This document shows, one piece after another, positions 45,501-55,032 of a stretch of 64,000 nucleotides of DNA (within the stretch, counting starts at the first letter, position 1; each line of letters starts with the position of its first letter). Source of the DNA: an uncultured Litoreibacter sp. (lineage in GTDB: Bacteria; Pseudomonadota; Alphaproteobacteria; Rhodobacterales; Rhodobacteraceae); contig CANLOU010000002.1 of NCBI GenBank assembly GCA_947492995.1, forward strand, positions 620,001 to 684,000, in the 5' to 3' direction. Under the pieces are notes generated by a model. The model was not told the DNA's origin. It saw nothing but the letters and a program-made list of their open reading frames with translations, and did not search any database. The translations under genes and the position numbers were made by a program.

Positions 45501-47072
45501 GTGAGCAGAGGTATTCTTTCTGGTGTGATCTTTGGTGCCGCGACCGGTGGGGTCGTGGTGGGCGTGTTGTCGCTTTACGCGCCCTTGTCCGATGACCGCA
45601 TGAGCGTGGCAGAGCCTGAGGAGCAGGCAACACCTGTCGACGAAACAGGCGCCGCTGACACCGCCAGCACCGCGCCCGCTGCAGATGCCACGACAGCGCA
45701 AACCAGTGCGGAAGTGGACGCAGACGGTGATCCCCAGACGCAAGACACGCCGGACGCTGTCGAAGAAGACGGCACCGAAAGCGAACAAAGTGCTGAGGCC
45801 GCCGATGCGCCAGCACCAGACGCCCAGACCGATGCACCGCAGGCCGTGGCCGTTGCCGAAGAAAGCGTGGCAACGGGGACAGCCGTTCCAACCCCTGACC
45901 CGGCGGTCACACCCGCCGATGCACCCACCCTTGGTGAGGACGAGGCAGAAGTGGCCGTCACCACCCCGCAAGCCCCGACGCCGCCTGAAGAACTGGCCAC
46001 GTCAACGCAGACACCGCAGGAGCCTGCCCAGGACGGGGATGCCCCACTTGTGTCCGATCTGGCAGATGCACCGGCAAGCGCTGCGCCAGGCAGCTCTGGG
46101 TTGTCTTTGCCGCAAGTCGATGCCGCCCCAGACGCCGATGGCGCGCCCGCCATACGGGTGATCGCGGCGGCGACGCCTGATGCGGATGCAACCCAGACCG
46201 CACCTGAGCCCGACACGGAGTCATCGGCACAGGCGACGCCGGTCTCAGCTGATACGCCAATCATTTTGCCCGTGCCCAAGATCGACAATCCGGTCGCAGG
46301 CGTTGTGACCAATCGTTTGCCATCTGTCACGGCCCCCGCAGCGGAACCGGCAAAGGATGCCGTTGAAGACGCTGTAGTCGATGCAGCGGAAGTTGGCGCA
46401 CTGAGAGCCTATGCTGCCAGCTATGAGGGCGCGCCCGCCGCCGGGCAGCTTTCAGTGATCCTTATCGACAGCGGCGAGGACGGCATGGCCCGCGATGAGT
46501 TGGTCAAGCTGGGCTTCCCGTTTTCCATCGCGATTGACCCCGCAACGCCAGACGCCGCACAAGTAGCTGCCGAATACCGCGCCGCGGGCATTGAGGTGCT
46601 GGCGATGTTGGGCGATCTGCCCGTGTCGGCCGCGCCCGGCGATGTGGCTGTGGCGTTGGAAGGGTATTTTGGCGTTTTGACCGAAGCCATAGCGGTCCTT
46701 GACCCATTGGACGGCCGCATCCAGTCAAACCGCAGCTTGCTGCAGCCCGTTTTGGGGACGATCCGCGACACGGGCCACGGGCTTGTCACCTATGACCGTG
46801 GCTTGAACACCGCCCAACAAGCGGCGCGGCGCGAAGGCATTGCGGCGGCCACAGTGTTTCGGCTTCTGGACGCCGAATTGGAAGAAGGGCCGAAGATCAA
46901 ACGCTACCTGAGCCGCGCGGCGTTTTCAGCGGCCAAGGACGGGTCCGTCGTGGTCCTTGGGCGCAGCTATCCTGAGACGGTGAAGGCGCTGCTGGAATGG
47001 TCACTGGATGAAAAGGGTGGAGATCTGGCGATTGTGCCGGTCAGCCAAGTGATGTTGCAGGATTTGGGGTGA
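45501..47072 (+). CDS. Divergent polysaccharide deacetylase family protein
   Basis: A 523-residue envelope protein. It has an N-terminal membrane anchor (residues 4-27, ILSGVIFGAATGGVVVGVLS), a very long low-complexity linker rich in Ala, Pro, Asp, Glu and Thr (about 30-300), and a C-terminal divergent polysaccharide deacetylase domain (YibQ/DUF610, about 315-520) with LSVILIDSGEDGMARDEL and LPFSIAIDP-like strands (FPFSIAIDPATPDA). The start GTG at 45501 is chosen because AAGGAG lies six bases before; an upstream ATG (45450) lacks this. Most family members lack a full metal site, and activity is unproven. It splits trpE from trpGDC. Confidence 0.85.
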   Translation: MSRGILSGVIFGAATGGVVVGVLSLYAPLSDDRMSVAEPEEQATPVDETGAADTASTAPAADATTAQTSAEVDADGDPQTQDTPDAVEEDGTESEQSAEAADAPAPDAQTDAPQAVAVAEESVATGTAVPTPDPAVTPADAPTLGEDEAEVAVTTPQAPTPPEELATSTQTPQEPAQDGDAPLVSDLADAPASAAPGSSGLSLPQVDAAPDADGAPAIRVIAAATPDADATQTAPEPDTESSAQATPVSADTPIILPVPKIDNPVAGVVTNRLPSVTAPAAEPAKDAVEDAVVDAAEVGALRAYAASYEGAPAAGQLSVILIDSGEDGMARDELVKLGFPFSIAIDPATPDAAQVAAEYRAAGIEVLAMLGDLPVSAAPGDVAVALEGYFGVLTEAIAVLDPLDGRIQSNRSLLQPVLGTIRDTGHGLVTYDRGLNTAQQAARREGIAAATVFRLLDAELEEGPKIKRYLSRAAFSAAKDGSVVVLGRSYPETVKALLEWSLDEKGGDLAIVPVSQVMLQDLG

Positions 47073-47075
47073 CGC

Positions 47076-47131
47076 GACAAAACTCTTGTCCAAGAGTTTT
47101 GTCGTAAGAATTTTCGATCGAAAATTCTTAC
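47076..47131. repeat. Double palindromic repeat, copy 1
   Basis: Two adjacent perfect palindromes: 47076-47103 (13-bp arms GACAAAACTCTTG, two-base centre) and 47104-47131 (28 bases, self-complementary, centre CGATCG). It starts four bases after the stop codon. A related pair lies after nrdJ at 60749-60802. Confidence 0.85.
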
Positions 47132-47439
47132 ACCTCCACCCGCTGCAGCCTGTTGGCTGCGCGGGGGACGGTGTCTCGGTCCTGTCGTTAAGAAAGGTGG
47201 CGCCACCCTGATTGGCATCATGGGTTTTGCGGTTCCCGCCTGAGCTTTTGCGCCCAGACCGGCCTTGCCTTGTCACCGGTGATCGCAAGGCAGCCCATAT
47301 GCGAACTGCCGCAATCCCTCTTTGCCTTTTGCAACGGTTTATGGCCGTCGCTGGATCCGAGGAAGGGTTTACAGGCTCTTTTGAAATGGAAGGTTAACCA
47401 TGCGTGCGCTGCGCGCGTGGTTGGCGCAACGTTTAGGTA

Positions 47440-47483
47440 TTTTTGCCAGTCCGAGTGGCAAAAACAGTCCGGGGGACTGTTTT
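47440..47483 (-). terminator. Overlapping hairpins after trpE, probable terminator
   Basis: AAAACAGTCC (47461-47470), GGG, GGACTGTTTT (47474-47483) is a perfect 10-bp stem. Next to it TTTTTGCCA (47440-47448) pairs with TGGCAAAAA (47456-47464); the two stems share four A, so they exclude each other. On the minus strand GGACTGTTTTT reads as a terminator 27 bases after the trpE stop. I recognise the form as a frequent roseobacter intergenic repeat. Confidence 0.6.
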
Positions 47484-47509
47484 GCGAGGACGAAACGAAA
47501 ATTAAGCGT

Positions 47510-49021
47510 TTACGCGTTGCCGTTGCGTTCGAACCGGCTGGCTTCCTTGGCGGCCATGCGGATCGCTTTTGCCTTATTGACGGTTTCCTCAAATTCGGCC
47601 TCAGGGTCGCTGTCATAGACCACGCCGCCGCCGGCTTGGGTGTAGAGCTTTTGATCCTTGATGACGGCTGTGCGTAACGCAATGCACATGTCCATATCGC
47701 CATTTGCGCTGAAATAGCCGCAGCCGCCGCCATAGACGCCGCGTTTTTCGGGCTCCAGCTCGTCGATGATTTCCATCGCCCGCACCTTAGGCGCGCCGGA
47801 CACCGTGCCTGCGGGCAGACCCGACAACAGCGCGGAGAGTGCGTCGTGGTCATCGCTCAGCTCGCCCGTGACGTTGGAGACGATGTGCATCACATGGCTA
47901 TAGCGCTCAATGATGAATTTCTCCGTCGGGGTGACCGTGCCGATTTTGGAGACCTTGCCTGTGTCGTTGCGGCCCAGATCGAGCAGCATCAGATGTTCGG
48001 CAAGTTCCTTTTTGTCGGCCAGCAGGTCCTCTTCGAGGGCCTTGTCTTCCTCATGCGTCGCGCCGCGTTTGCGGGTGCCTGCGATCGGCCGAATTGTGAC
48101 CTCGTCTCCAAAGACGCGGACCAGAATTTCAGGTGACGCGCCGACGATCTGGAAGCCCTCGATGTTGAAGTAGAACATGAAGGGGGACGGGTTGGTGCGG
48201 CGCAACGCACGGTAAAGCGAGAAGGAGGGCAGGGTGAAGTCCTGCGTCCAGCGCTGCGAAGGCACCACCTGAAAGATGTCGCCCGCCTTGATGTAGTCCT
48301 TGGCCTTCTCCACCGCCGCCAGATAGCCTTCATGGGTGAAGTTGGAGATCGGGTTGTCGGCGTCGCTGGCCTCGCCCAAATCATGGGTCGCGGTGCTGGG
48401 GGGGCGGTCAAGGTCGCGGATCGCATCCATCACCCGTTCGGCGGCCTGCGCATAGGCGGCCTTGGCCGAAAGACCCGACCCGGTCCATGCAGGAGAGCAG
48501 ACGATAACCTCGCCTTTCACTCCGTCCAGGACCGCAATCACGGAGGGGCGCATCAACACCGCGTCGGGCAGACCCAGAACGTCTGTATTGACGTTTGGCA
48601 AATGTTCGACCAGCCGGATCATGTCATAGCCCAGATAGCCAAAAAGCCCTGCAGAGGCGGCGGGCAGATCGACCGGCAGCTCGATCCGGCTTTCCGCGAT
48701 CAGCGAGCGGATGGCGGTCAGCGGGTCCTCGGCGCAGGGTTCAAACCTGTCTCGGTCGAAGCGGGCGTTGCGGTTGAGTTCAGACGTGTCCCCATGGCAG
48801 CGCCAGATCACATCGGGCTTCATGCCGATGATAGAGTAGCGCCCGCGCACCTCGCCGCCGGTCACAGATTCCAAAATGAAGCTGTCAGGCTGCGCGTCGG
48901 CCAACTTCAGCATTAGCGAGACGGGCGTGTCGAGATCGGCCGCCAGCCGGGTGTAGACAAGCTGGTTCGCGCCCGCGTCAAAGCCTGCCGCAAAAGCATC
49001 ATATGCCGGAGACAATGCCAT
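47510..49021 (-). CDS. trpE: Anthranilate synthase component I
   Basis: Makes anthranilate from chorismate. The 503-residue protein has the N-terminal feedback region with the Ser-type motif in LMLKLADAQPDSFILESVTGG, and the C-terminal chorismate-binding domain with PSPFMFYFN, IRPIAGTRKRG, ELAEHLMLLDLGRNDTGKVS and GTVSGAPKVRAMEII. It starts six bases after the PpiD-like gene, so both are likely on one transcript. No leader peptide with tandem Trp codons was found. Confidence 0.97.
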   Translation of the reverse strand: MALSPAYDAFAAGFDAGANQLVYTRLAADLDTPVSLMLKLADAQPDSFILESVTGGEVRGRYSIIGMKPDVIWRCHGDTSELNRNARFDRDRFEPCAEDPLTAIRSLIAESRIELPVDLPAASAGLFGYLGYDMIRLVEHLPNVNTDVLGLPDAVLMRPSVIAVLDGVKGEVIVCSPAWTGSGLSAKAAYAQAAERVMDAIRDLDRPPSTATHDLGEASDADNPISNFTHEGYLAAVEKAKDYIKAGDIFQVVPSQRWTQDFTLPSFSLYRALRRTNPSPFMFYFNIEGFQIVGASPEILVRVFGDEVTIRPIAGTRKRGATHEEDKALEEDLLADKKELAEHLMLLDLGRNDTGKVSKIGTVTPTEKFIIERYSHVMHIVSNVTGELSDDHDALSALLSGLPAGTVSGAPKVRAMEIIDELEPEKRGVYGGGCGYFSANGDMDMCIALRTAVIKDQKLYTQAGGGVVYDSDPEAEFEETVNKAKAIRMAAKEASRFERNGNA

Positions 49022-49027
49022 ATCAGG

Positions 49028-50920
49028 TCAGTAGCCGCTGATTTGGGTGAGCACGGCGTTGACGGCGGTCTGGTCGAGGCTCAGCCCGTGTTTGGCCTGC
49101 GCGGCTTGGCCGAACAGCTCGAACACATCGGCGGCCAAGCCCTCGCTGGCCACCTGGTTCAGTTGGCCCAACACCGCTTGCGCCTGTTCGGACGTCATGT
49201 CGGGGGCAGAGATGTCTGTCAGTTCCACCAGCGCCGACAGGCCGTTTGGCCCTTGCACAAAGGTCACGCCATTTTCTTCAAGATCGAAGACCTCTGCGAG
49301 CATACCCACGGGCGCCTCGTCAATGAAGTTGGTGCGGCTTACGTCGGTTTCAGCCTTGGCGGCCAGATCAAGCGTCGCCATGCGGGTGCCGGCTTTGACC
49401 TGCTCCATCAGGTCGACGCCCAGGGCGGCCAGACGTTGCGCCGTCTGGTCAGCGGTCCAGGCTGCGACCACCTCGTCGCGGATGTCAGACAGGGGGGGCA
49501 AGGCGGGGGCGACGATCTCGTCAAGCCGGACGGCAAAGGCCCCACCATCGCTGAGCTCGCGGATCTCCGGGAAGTCGGCGGTGGTCAGCTGCGCCACTTC
49601 TTCGCGGAACGCGTCGTAGCCCGCGATCCCCTCCGACGTGTCAGGGGCCATGTCCAATGTGCCAAGCTGCATGTCGGTTTCGGCGGCGATTTCTTCGATT
49701 GTGGCTCCGCCGACCAGCAGGTCGTCGATCGCGATGGTCTGGTCCAAAATATCGCGGGCGGCGCGGTCGGATGTAAATTCGCCTGTGAGGTCCGGGCGTG
49801 CCTCCTCAAATGTGACCGTAGTGGCCTGCAGCACAGCGTTGACGCGGTAGATGACCGGGCCAAGCGACGTGTCCACCGGCGCGGTAAGGCCGGGCTCCTC
49901 CAGCGCGAAGACGGCATCTGCAATGGCGGCGTCCAGATCGGCGCGGGCGACTTCGCCCTGATCGACATCTTCCAGCGTCAGCCCGCGATCGGTGACCAGT
50001 TGGTCGAACGTGACCTCGCCCGCATCAAGCTGCGCTTTGGCCGCGTCTGCAGCGGCCTGATCGGCAAAGCCCAGACGTTCCACCAACCGGCGCTCTGGCT
50101 GAATATATTGCTCCGCGCGGCTGTCATATAGCGCGCGCAGCTCGTCTTCATCCACAACGATGTCGTCGACGATCATATCAGGTGTCAGCCACGCATAGGT
50201 GACTTTGCGGATCTCGGGGGTTTCGAATTGTGTGCCATTGGCGTCGTAAAAGCTTTGCAGCTGGGCGTCGGTGGGGGCGGGCATCTCGCCGTCCAACAGG
50301 GCCTCGTCCACAATGGCCCACCGGAAAGATCGACGTTCGCCAAGGAAGTTGTACAATGTCGCCGCATAGGTGTCGCCGGTGGTCAGCCCGCCGGTGACGG
50401 ATTGCTGCAAGATGTTGCGCGCGGCGGTGAGGCGCAGCTCGTCTTCGAAATCGCCGGGGCGGGTGCCGTTCTGGCGCAGGGCAAATTCGTAGCTGTCCCG
50501 GTTAAAGAGGCCGTCAGGCCCTTGGAACGCAGGCACGGCCCGCAATTGGTTGGCCACTTCGGCGTCCCCCACAGACAGGCCCAGCTGTTTGGTTTCTTCG
50601 CTCAGCGACGCCACGGCGGCAAGCCGTGCCAGAACGCGCTGGTCGACGCCTTCGGCGCGGGCCTGCTGGATGGAGACGGGCGCGCCACGACGACGGGTTT
50701 CCAACGAGATTTCCTGCTGCAGCGCGCGCTGGAAGTCCTGAACCGAAATGTCCGTGTCGCCAACTTTACCGATGGAGGCGATGGACCCCCCAAGGCCGCC
50801 AGCGCCAAAACCTGCGAGGCCGGCGATCAGCAGGACCAGAATGATCCACACAAAGACGCGGCCAGTTTTGCCACGACGCATAGAGCTTGCGGGGGCTTGA
50901 GTGTCGGATTTCTTGGCCAT
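49028..50920 (-). CDS. PpiD/SurA-like periplasmic chaperone (peptidyl-prolyl isomerase family)
   Basis: A 630-residue inner-membrane-anchored protein. The N-terminal anchor (residues about 21-42, VFVWIILVLLIAGLAGFGAG) is followed by a SurA_N_3-type domain (VGDTDISVQDFQRALQQE) and a parvulin-like central region (about 260-370), where catalytic residues are poorly conserved. PpiD helps newly secreted proteins leave the Sec channel. The start at 50920 (MAKKSDTQ) is preferred over 50980. The order PpiD-trpE-trpGDC is found in other roseobacters. Confidence 0.9.
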   Translation of the reverse strand: MAKKSDTQAPASSMRRGKTGRVFVWIILVLLIAGLAGFGAGGLGGSIASIGKVGDTDISVQDFQRALQQEISLETRRRGAPVSIQQARAEGVDQRVLARLAAVASLSEETKQLGLSVGDAEVANQLRAVPAFQGPDGLFNRDSYEFALRQNGTRPGDFEDELRLTAARNILQQSVTGGLTTGDTYAATLYNFLGERRSFRWAIVDEALLDGEMPAPTDAQLQSFYDANGTQFETPEIRKVTYAWLTPDMIVDDIVVDEDELRALYDSRAEQYIQPERRLVERLGFADQAAADAAKAQLDAGEVTFDQLVTDRGLTLEDVDQGEVARADLDAAIADAVFALEEPGLTAPVDTSLGPVIYRVNAVLQATTVTFEEARPDLTGEFTSDRAARDILDQTIAIDDLLVGGATIEEIAAETDMQLGTLDMAPDTSEGIAGYDAFREEVAQLTTADFPEIRELSDGGAFAVRLDEIVAPALPPLSDIRDEVVAAWTADQTAQRLAALGVDLMEQVKAGTRMATLDLAAKAETDVSRTNFIDEAPVGMLAEVFDLEENGVTFVQGPNGLSALVELTDISAPDMTSEQAQAVLGQLNQVASEGLAADVFELFGQAAQAKHGLSLDQTAVNAVLTQISGY

Positions 50921-50996
50921 ATCGGTCGCGCCTTCTGCAGGGGTTTGGGCGTTGGTAAACCGTTGCGGGGAAGGGGGCAAGCGCGTGTTGAGGGCG

Positions 50997-52178
50997 TCAG
51001 GCTGACAACTGTGTCAGGCGCTCATAAAGCTGGCCTATCCCGGCGCGGTCAATATTGGCAAAGGCTATGCGCAGGGCCTGTGCGCCGCTGGCGTCGCCCT
51101 CTGGGACAAACATGGTGCCGGGCAGGCACAACACGCCAATGTCCCGCACCATCTTTTGCGCCAATGCGTCAGATGGCATGTCGAACGGGTGCCGCATCCA
51201 CGCAAAATATGCGCCGCAGCCTTCGATGGCCCAGCCCTTGTCCGCGAGCGCAGGGAAGCCGTCCGTAATGGCTTTTGAGCGGTCCAGTATTTCAAGCCGC
51301 TGCTCTGCCAGCCAAGGGCCGAGGTTCTCCATCCCCCAAAGTGCGGCGCGTTGGCCAAGCTGGTTGGGGCAGATGGCGACGGTGTCGAGGAATTTCTCGG
51401 CCTCAAACAGCCGCTTTGGGCTGGCGATCATCGCGCCGACACGGTGACCTGTCAGGCGATAGGCCTTGGAAAAGGAATAAAGCTGGATCAGCGTGTCGTC
51501 CCAAGCGCTGTCTTGGAACAGCCCATGCGGCGCGCCTGACCGGCTGTCGAAATCGCGGTAGGTCTCGTCAACGATCAGCGCAATCTTATGGGCGCGGCAC
51601 AGGTCGCGGAACGCCGTAAGTGTTTCGCTTGGATATTCCACGCCGCCCGGATTGTTCGGAGATACCAAGACGATAGCCCGCGTCTTTGATGTAATCAGCT
51701 TTGCCGCGTCATCGGCTGACGGGATCAGACCTTCGCCAGTTTTCAACGCCACTGATGTGATGCCACCCATATCGAGCCACATCTTGTGGTTGAAATACCA
51801 AGGGGTTGGCAGAATGACCTCGTCGCCCTCGGCCGCCAGCGTTGCAATGGTCGCCGCAAAAGCCTGATTGCAGCCAGATGTGATCGCCACGTTTTCCGGC
51901 GCGACAGTGCCGCCATATGCCGTGGTCCAGTCAGACGCCACTTTTGCGCGCAAATCAGGCAGGCCCAGAACCGGGCCATAAAGATGCGCCGCGTCATCTT
52001 CGAGGATAAACTTGGCCATGGCTTCCCGCATCGACGCTGGCGGTGGGTCTACGGGGGCCGCTTGGCTGACGTTAATCAGCGGCTGGTTGTCAGAAAAGGA
52101 CACGCCATCCAACCAGCGCCGCGCCTCCATCACGGGGGGCGGAAACGTGGCGGCCATGTTTGGATTGAGAAGCGTCAT
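50997..52178 (-). CDS. Pyridoxal-phosphate aminotransferase (class I/II)
   Basis: A fold-type I aminotransferase of 393 residues. NNPGG (VSPNNPGGVEYPSETL), VDETYRDF and the PLP Lys in YSFSKAYRLTGHRVG are all present. The start at 52178 (MTLLNPNM) is used; the frame also opens at a TTG (52196). Substrate is unknown, and such enzymes are often labelled aspartate-like. It lies between the PpiD-like gene and gpt on the same strand. Confidence 0.9.
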   Translation of the reverse strand: MTLLNPNMAATFPPPVMEARRWLDGVSFSDNQPLINVSQAAPVDPPPASMREAMAKFILEDDAAHLYGPVLGLPDLRAKVASDWTTAYGGTVAPENVAITSGCNQAFAATIATLAAEGDEVILPTPWYFNHKMWLDMGGITSVALKTGEGLIPSADDAAKLITSKTRAIVLVSPNNPGGVEYPSETLTAFRDLCRAHKIALIVDETYRDFDSRSGAPHGLFQDSAWDDTLIQLYSFSKAYRLTGHRVGAMIASPKRLFEAEKFLDTVAICPNQLGQRAALWGMENLGPWLAEQRLEILDRSKAITDGFPALADKGWAIEGCGAYFAWMRHPFDMPSDALAQKMVRDIGVLCLPGTMFVPEGDASGAQALRIAFANIDRAGIGQLYERLTQLSA

Positions 52179-52217
52179 ACCATCATTGTTCCACAAATAT
52201 CCAAAAGGGACGACGGA

Positions 52218-52721
52218 TCAATCCGTGCCACGGTAGGGTTTGACATATTGCATTGCCATATCCCACGGAAAGAAGATCCAGGTGTCTTGGCTTACCTCGG
52301 TGATGAAGGTGTCCACCTGCGGCCGACCCTTGGGTTTGGCGTAGACGGTCGCGAAATGGGCGTTCGGATAGAGTGCGCGGACCACTTCCAGCGTTTTGCC
52401 TGAGTCCACGAGATCATCAATGATGAGAATGCCGGTGCCGTCGCCCATCATCTCGTCATCTGGCTTCTTCAGGACCTTGGCCTCGGATTGCGCCTGATGG
52501 TCGTAGGATTTGATGGAGATCGTGTCGACGGTGCGGATGTCCAGCTCGCGCGCCGCGATCATGGCAGGGGCCATGCCGCCCCGTGTGATCGCCACCACGG
52601 CTTTCCACGCGCCCTCGTCGGGACCATGGCCGTCCAGCCGCCATGCCAGTGCACGGCTGTCGCGGTGGATTTGATCCCAGCTGATGTGGAAGCCTTTTTC
52701 GTGGGGCAAACGATCTGTCAT
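52218..52721 (-). CDS. gpt: Xanthine phosphoribosyltransferase
   Basis: Salvages xanthine and guanine with PRPP. The 167-residue protein has the PRPP-binding loop [17 protein letters not shown] and the N-terminal [20 protein letters not shown]. The length and the [12 protein letters not shown] end fit the enterobacterial Gpt type. The start at 52721 is preceded by GAAGAGGACGTC. Confidence 0.93.
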   Translation of the reverse strand: MTDRLPHEKGFHISWDQIHRDSRALAWRLDGHGPDEGAWKAVVAITRGGMAPAMIAARELDIRTVDTISIKSYDHQAQSEAKVLKKPDDEMMGDGTGILIIDDLVDSGKTLEVVRALYPNAHFATVYAKPKGRPQVDTFITEVSQDTWIFFPWDMAMQYVKPYRGTD

Positions 52722-52738
52722 GACGTCCTCTTCTGAGC

Positions 52739-53350
52739 TTAGGGCAAGGCGATGCGAACACCCAATAGCGCGACAAGCGCGCCAAACAGGCGATCAAGCC
52801 ACCCCTTGGCACGGATATATGCGCGTCGTGGGCCGCTGCGGGAAAAGACCATGGACAACAGCGCGTACCATGCCAATTCGATCCCGAATATTATGGCAAG
52901 GACGGCGAGGGTCCAGCCAACACTTAACTCGGTCGGCATAATGGTTGTGAAAACGGCTGCGAAATAGGCCAGCGCCTTGGGATTGGCCAGATCGGTCCAG
53001 ATGCCAAGCCGGATCAGCTTGAGCGGTTTGTGTCCCGCCGCCGCGTCAACATCCTTGAGCGGTTGGTCCGCCCCCCGCCAAAGCGAGATGCCGACCCAGA
53101 CCAGAAAGCCCGCGCCGATGAGTTTCAGCGACGTTTGCAAATAAGGCGCGACGTCGAACAGCAGCGACAGCCCGGCCAGCGCCGCGGCGGCCCAAATCAC
53201 CACGGCGATGGCAAGGCCCAATGACAAGAGCAGTCCGGCCCGCGCGCCCTCGGATGCTGCGGTCTTGATCGTAAGAACCGCCGCAGGTCCGGGGCTCATG
53301 GCAAGAAGGGCCTGCAGACCAATCAGCGTGATAAGCGCTGTGGCTGTCAT
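52739..53350 (-). CDS. LysE family translocator
   Basis: A 203-residue inner-membrane exporter of the LysE/RhtB family with about six hydrophobic segments. The first contains [19 protein letters not shown], the family's start motif, and [15 protein letters not shown] is the second conserved block. The family exports amino acids or homoserine lactones; the substrate is unknown. ATG at 53350 overlaps the fabI stop (ATGA), so it is coupled to fabI. Confidence 0.9.
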   Translation of the reverse strand: MTATALITLIGLQALLAMSPGPAAVLTIKTAASEGARAGLLLSLGLAIAVVIWAAAALAGLSLLFDVAPYLQTSLKLIGAGFLVWVGISLWRGADQPLKDVDAAAGHKPLKLIRLGIWTDLANPKALAYFAAVFTTIMPTELSVGWTLAVLAIIFGIELAWYALLSMVFSRSGPRRAYIRAKGWLDRLFGALVALLGVRIALP

Positions 53351-54153
53351 GATTTTTCGATATCGGGCGCGTCGACGGCTTTCATGCCAACCACGTGGTA
53401 GCCCGCATCGACATGCAGGCACTCGCCCGTCACCGCCGAGCTGAGGTCGGACAGCAGGTAGAGGGCGGAGTTGCCGACCTCTTCTTGCGTCACAGTGCGC
53501 CGCAGCGGGCTGTTATATTCGTTCCACTTCATGATGTAGCGGAAATCGCCAATGCCAGATGCGGCCAGCGTCTTGATTGTCCCCGCAGAGATGGCGTTCA
53601 CCCGGATGCCGTCCTTGCCAAGATCCTCGGCCAGATATTTCACCGAAGCTTCAAGCGCCGCCTTGGCCACGCCCATGACGTTGTAGTGGGGCATGACTTT
53701 CTCGGCGCCGTAATAGGTCAGCGTCAGAAGCGAGCCACCGTCGATCATCAATTTCTCGGCCCGCTGCGCAACGGCTGTGAACGAGTACACAGATATATCC
53801 ATTGACATGCGGAAGTTGTCAGGGGAGGTGTCTACGTACCGTCCGCGCAACTCGTTTTTGTCGGAAAAGCCAATCGCATGCACCACGAAATCCAAGCTGC
53901 CCCAGTCTTCTTTAAGCGTGTCGAAAAGCGCGTCAATGGACGCGCCGTCTCCGACGTCGCAGGGCAGGACATGTTTTGCACCGATACTGTCGGCCAGCGG
54001 GCGCACACGTTTCAGCAGCGCATCGCCTTGGTACGAAAAGGCGATTTCGGCCCCCGCATCCGCACATGCTTTGGCTATGCCCCACGCAATGGACTTGTCA
54101 TTTGCGACCCCCATAATCAGGCCGCGTTTTCCCGCCATCAAACCGTTAGACAT
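53347..54153 (-). CDS. fabI: Enoyl-ACP reductase (NADH) FabI
   Basis: Last reduction in the fatty acid elongation cycle. The 268-residue SDR protein has the FabI-type loop GVANDKSIAWGIAKA near residue 15 and the catalytic Tyr-x6-Lys in YYGAEKVMPHYNVMGVAKAA. The C-terminus is extended relative to E. coli but similar to other alphaproteobacteria. It is the target of triclosan in bacteria that have it. It is divergent from pdxH. Confidence 0.95.
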   Translation of the reverse strand: MSNGLMAGKRGLIMGVANDKSIAWGIAKACADAGAEIAFSYQGDALLKRVRPLADSIGAKHVLPCDVGDGASIDALFDTLKEDWGSLDFVVHAIGFSDKNELRGRYVDTSPDNFRMSMDISVYSFTAVAQRAEKLMIDGGSLLTLTYYGAEKVMPHYNVMGVAKAALEASVKYLAEDLGKDGIRVNAISAGTIKTLAASGIGDFRYIMKWNEYNSPLRRTVTQEEVGNSALYLLSDLSSAVTGECLHVDAGYHVVGMKAVDAPDIEKS

Positions 54154-54302
54154 ACCCGTTCCCCGTCCTATCTAGAGCTTAAGGTTGGGTGTAGGCCAAA
54201 GCACATTGGGCTTCAAGCGGGCTGTAAAAGACGCAAGGTCATGGTTGAAATCTCATCTGACATGAGGGTAGCGACCCGAGAGCAAAAACAGGCAAAAGAA
54301 AA

Positions 54303-54908
54303 ATGAGCGACAGAGACGGCATATTTGAGGGCGACGACCCTTTCGCGCTGGTCCGCCAGTGGATGGCTGAGGCGGAGGCATCGGAGCCAAACGATCCGAA
54401 TGCAATCGCACTGGCCTCGGTGGACGGCGAAGGTTTGCCGAATGTGCGCATGGTCCTTCTCAAGGATGTCGAGGACGACGCTTTTGTGTTCTACACAAAC
54501 TACGAGGGCGTGAAGGCATCAGAGCTGGATGCCTCTGGTAAGGCGGCATTTGTCATGCATTGGAAATCATTGAGACGTCAGGTGCGTGTGCGGGGGATCG
54601 TCTCCCGCGAAGACGGTCCTGCGGCGGATGCGTACTATAACTCCCGCTCGCTCAAGAGCCGCTTGGGCGCATGGGCCTCGGACCAATCACGACCTTTGAA
54701 GTCGCGTGCGACGTTGATGGCCAAGGTTGCAAAGGTGACGGCAGCCAAGGGGACGAATCCCGAGCGCCCGCCATTCTGGGGCGGCTTCAGGATTACGCCC
54801 GTCGAGATAGAATTCTGGGCTGACGGCGCGTTCCGCTTGCATGACAGGTTCCGCTGGACCCGGCCCACGACAGACGCAGACTGGACGATAGAACGACTTA
54901 ACCCGTGA
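54303..54908 (+). CDS. pdxH: Pyridoxamine 5'-phosphate oxidase
   Basis: FMN-dependent oxidation of PNP or PMP to pyridoxal phosphate. The 201-residue protein has [35 protein letters not shown] and the C-terminal [15 protein letters not shown] with [10 protein letters not shown]. The start at 54303 follows AAAAGAAAA; no better site is seen. It is divergent from fabI by 149 bases. Confidence 0.95.
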   Translation: MSDRDGIFEGDDPFALVRQWMAEAEASEPNDPNAIALASVDGEGLPNVRMVLLKDVEDDAFVFYTNYEGVKASELDASGKAAFVMHWKSLRRQVRVRGIVSREDGPAADAYYNSRSLKSRLGAWASDQSRPLKSRATLMAKVAKVTAAKGTNPERPPFWGGFRITPVEIEFWADGAFRLHDRFRWTRPTTDADWTIERLNP

Positions 54909-55032
54909 CATTTCACCGACCCGCGTGGGTTACGCGCAGGTCAATCGTAGGACAGGAAACACGTACCTATCCAAAATGTTAAAACCGTGAGACCCTAACG
55001 ACTGATGAATAATTATTAGTACGGGGTCGCTC

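Larger units (their letters stand above)
47073..47509. other. 437-base intergenic region filled with palindromes
   Basis: Between the convergent deacetylase gene and trpE. It contains the double palindrome at 47076-47131, a GCAGCC/GGCTGC hairpin near 47145-47165 and the stacked hairpins at 47440-47483. No frame in it has a convincing start or composition. Confidence 0.7.

Noticed and set aside
47218-47853. Minus-strand frame overlapping the end of trpE
   Set aside because: Mostly antisense-frame reading through trpE; the intergenic part is palindromic repeats.
49043-50131. Plus-strand open frame of 362 codons
   Set aside because: Antisense to the PpiD-like gene; composition rich in His, Gly and Arg as expected for a shadow.
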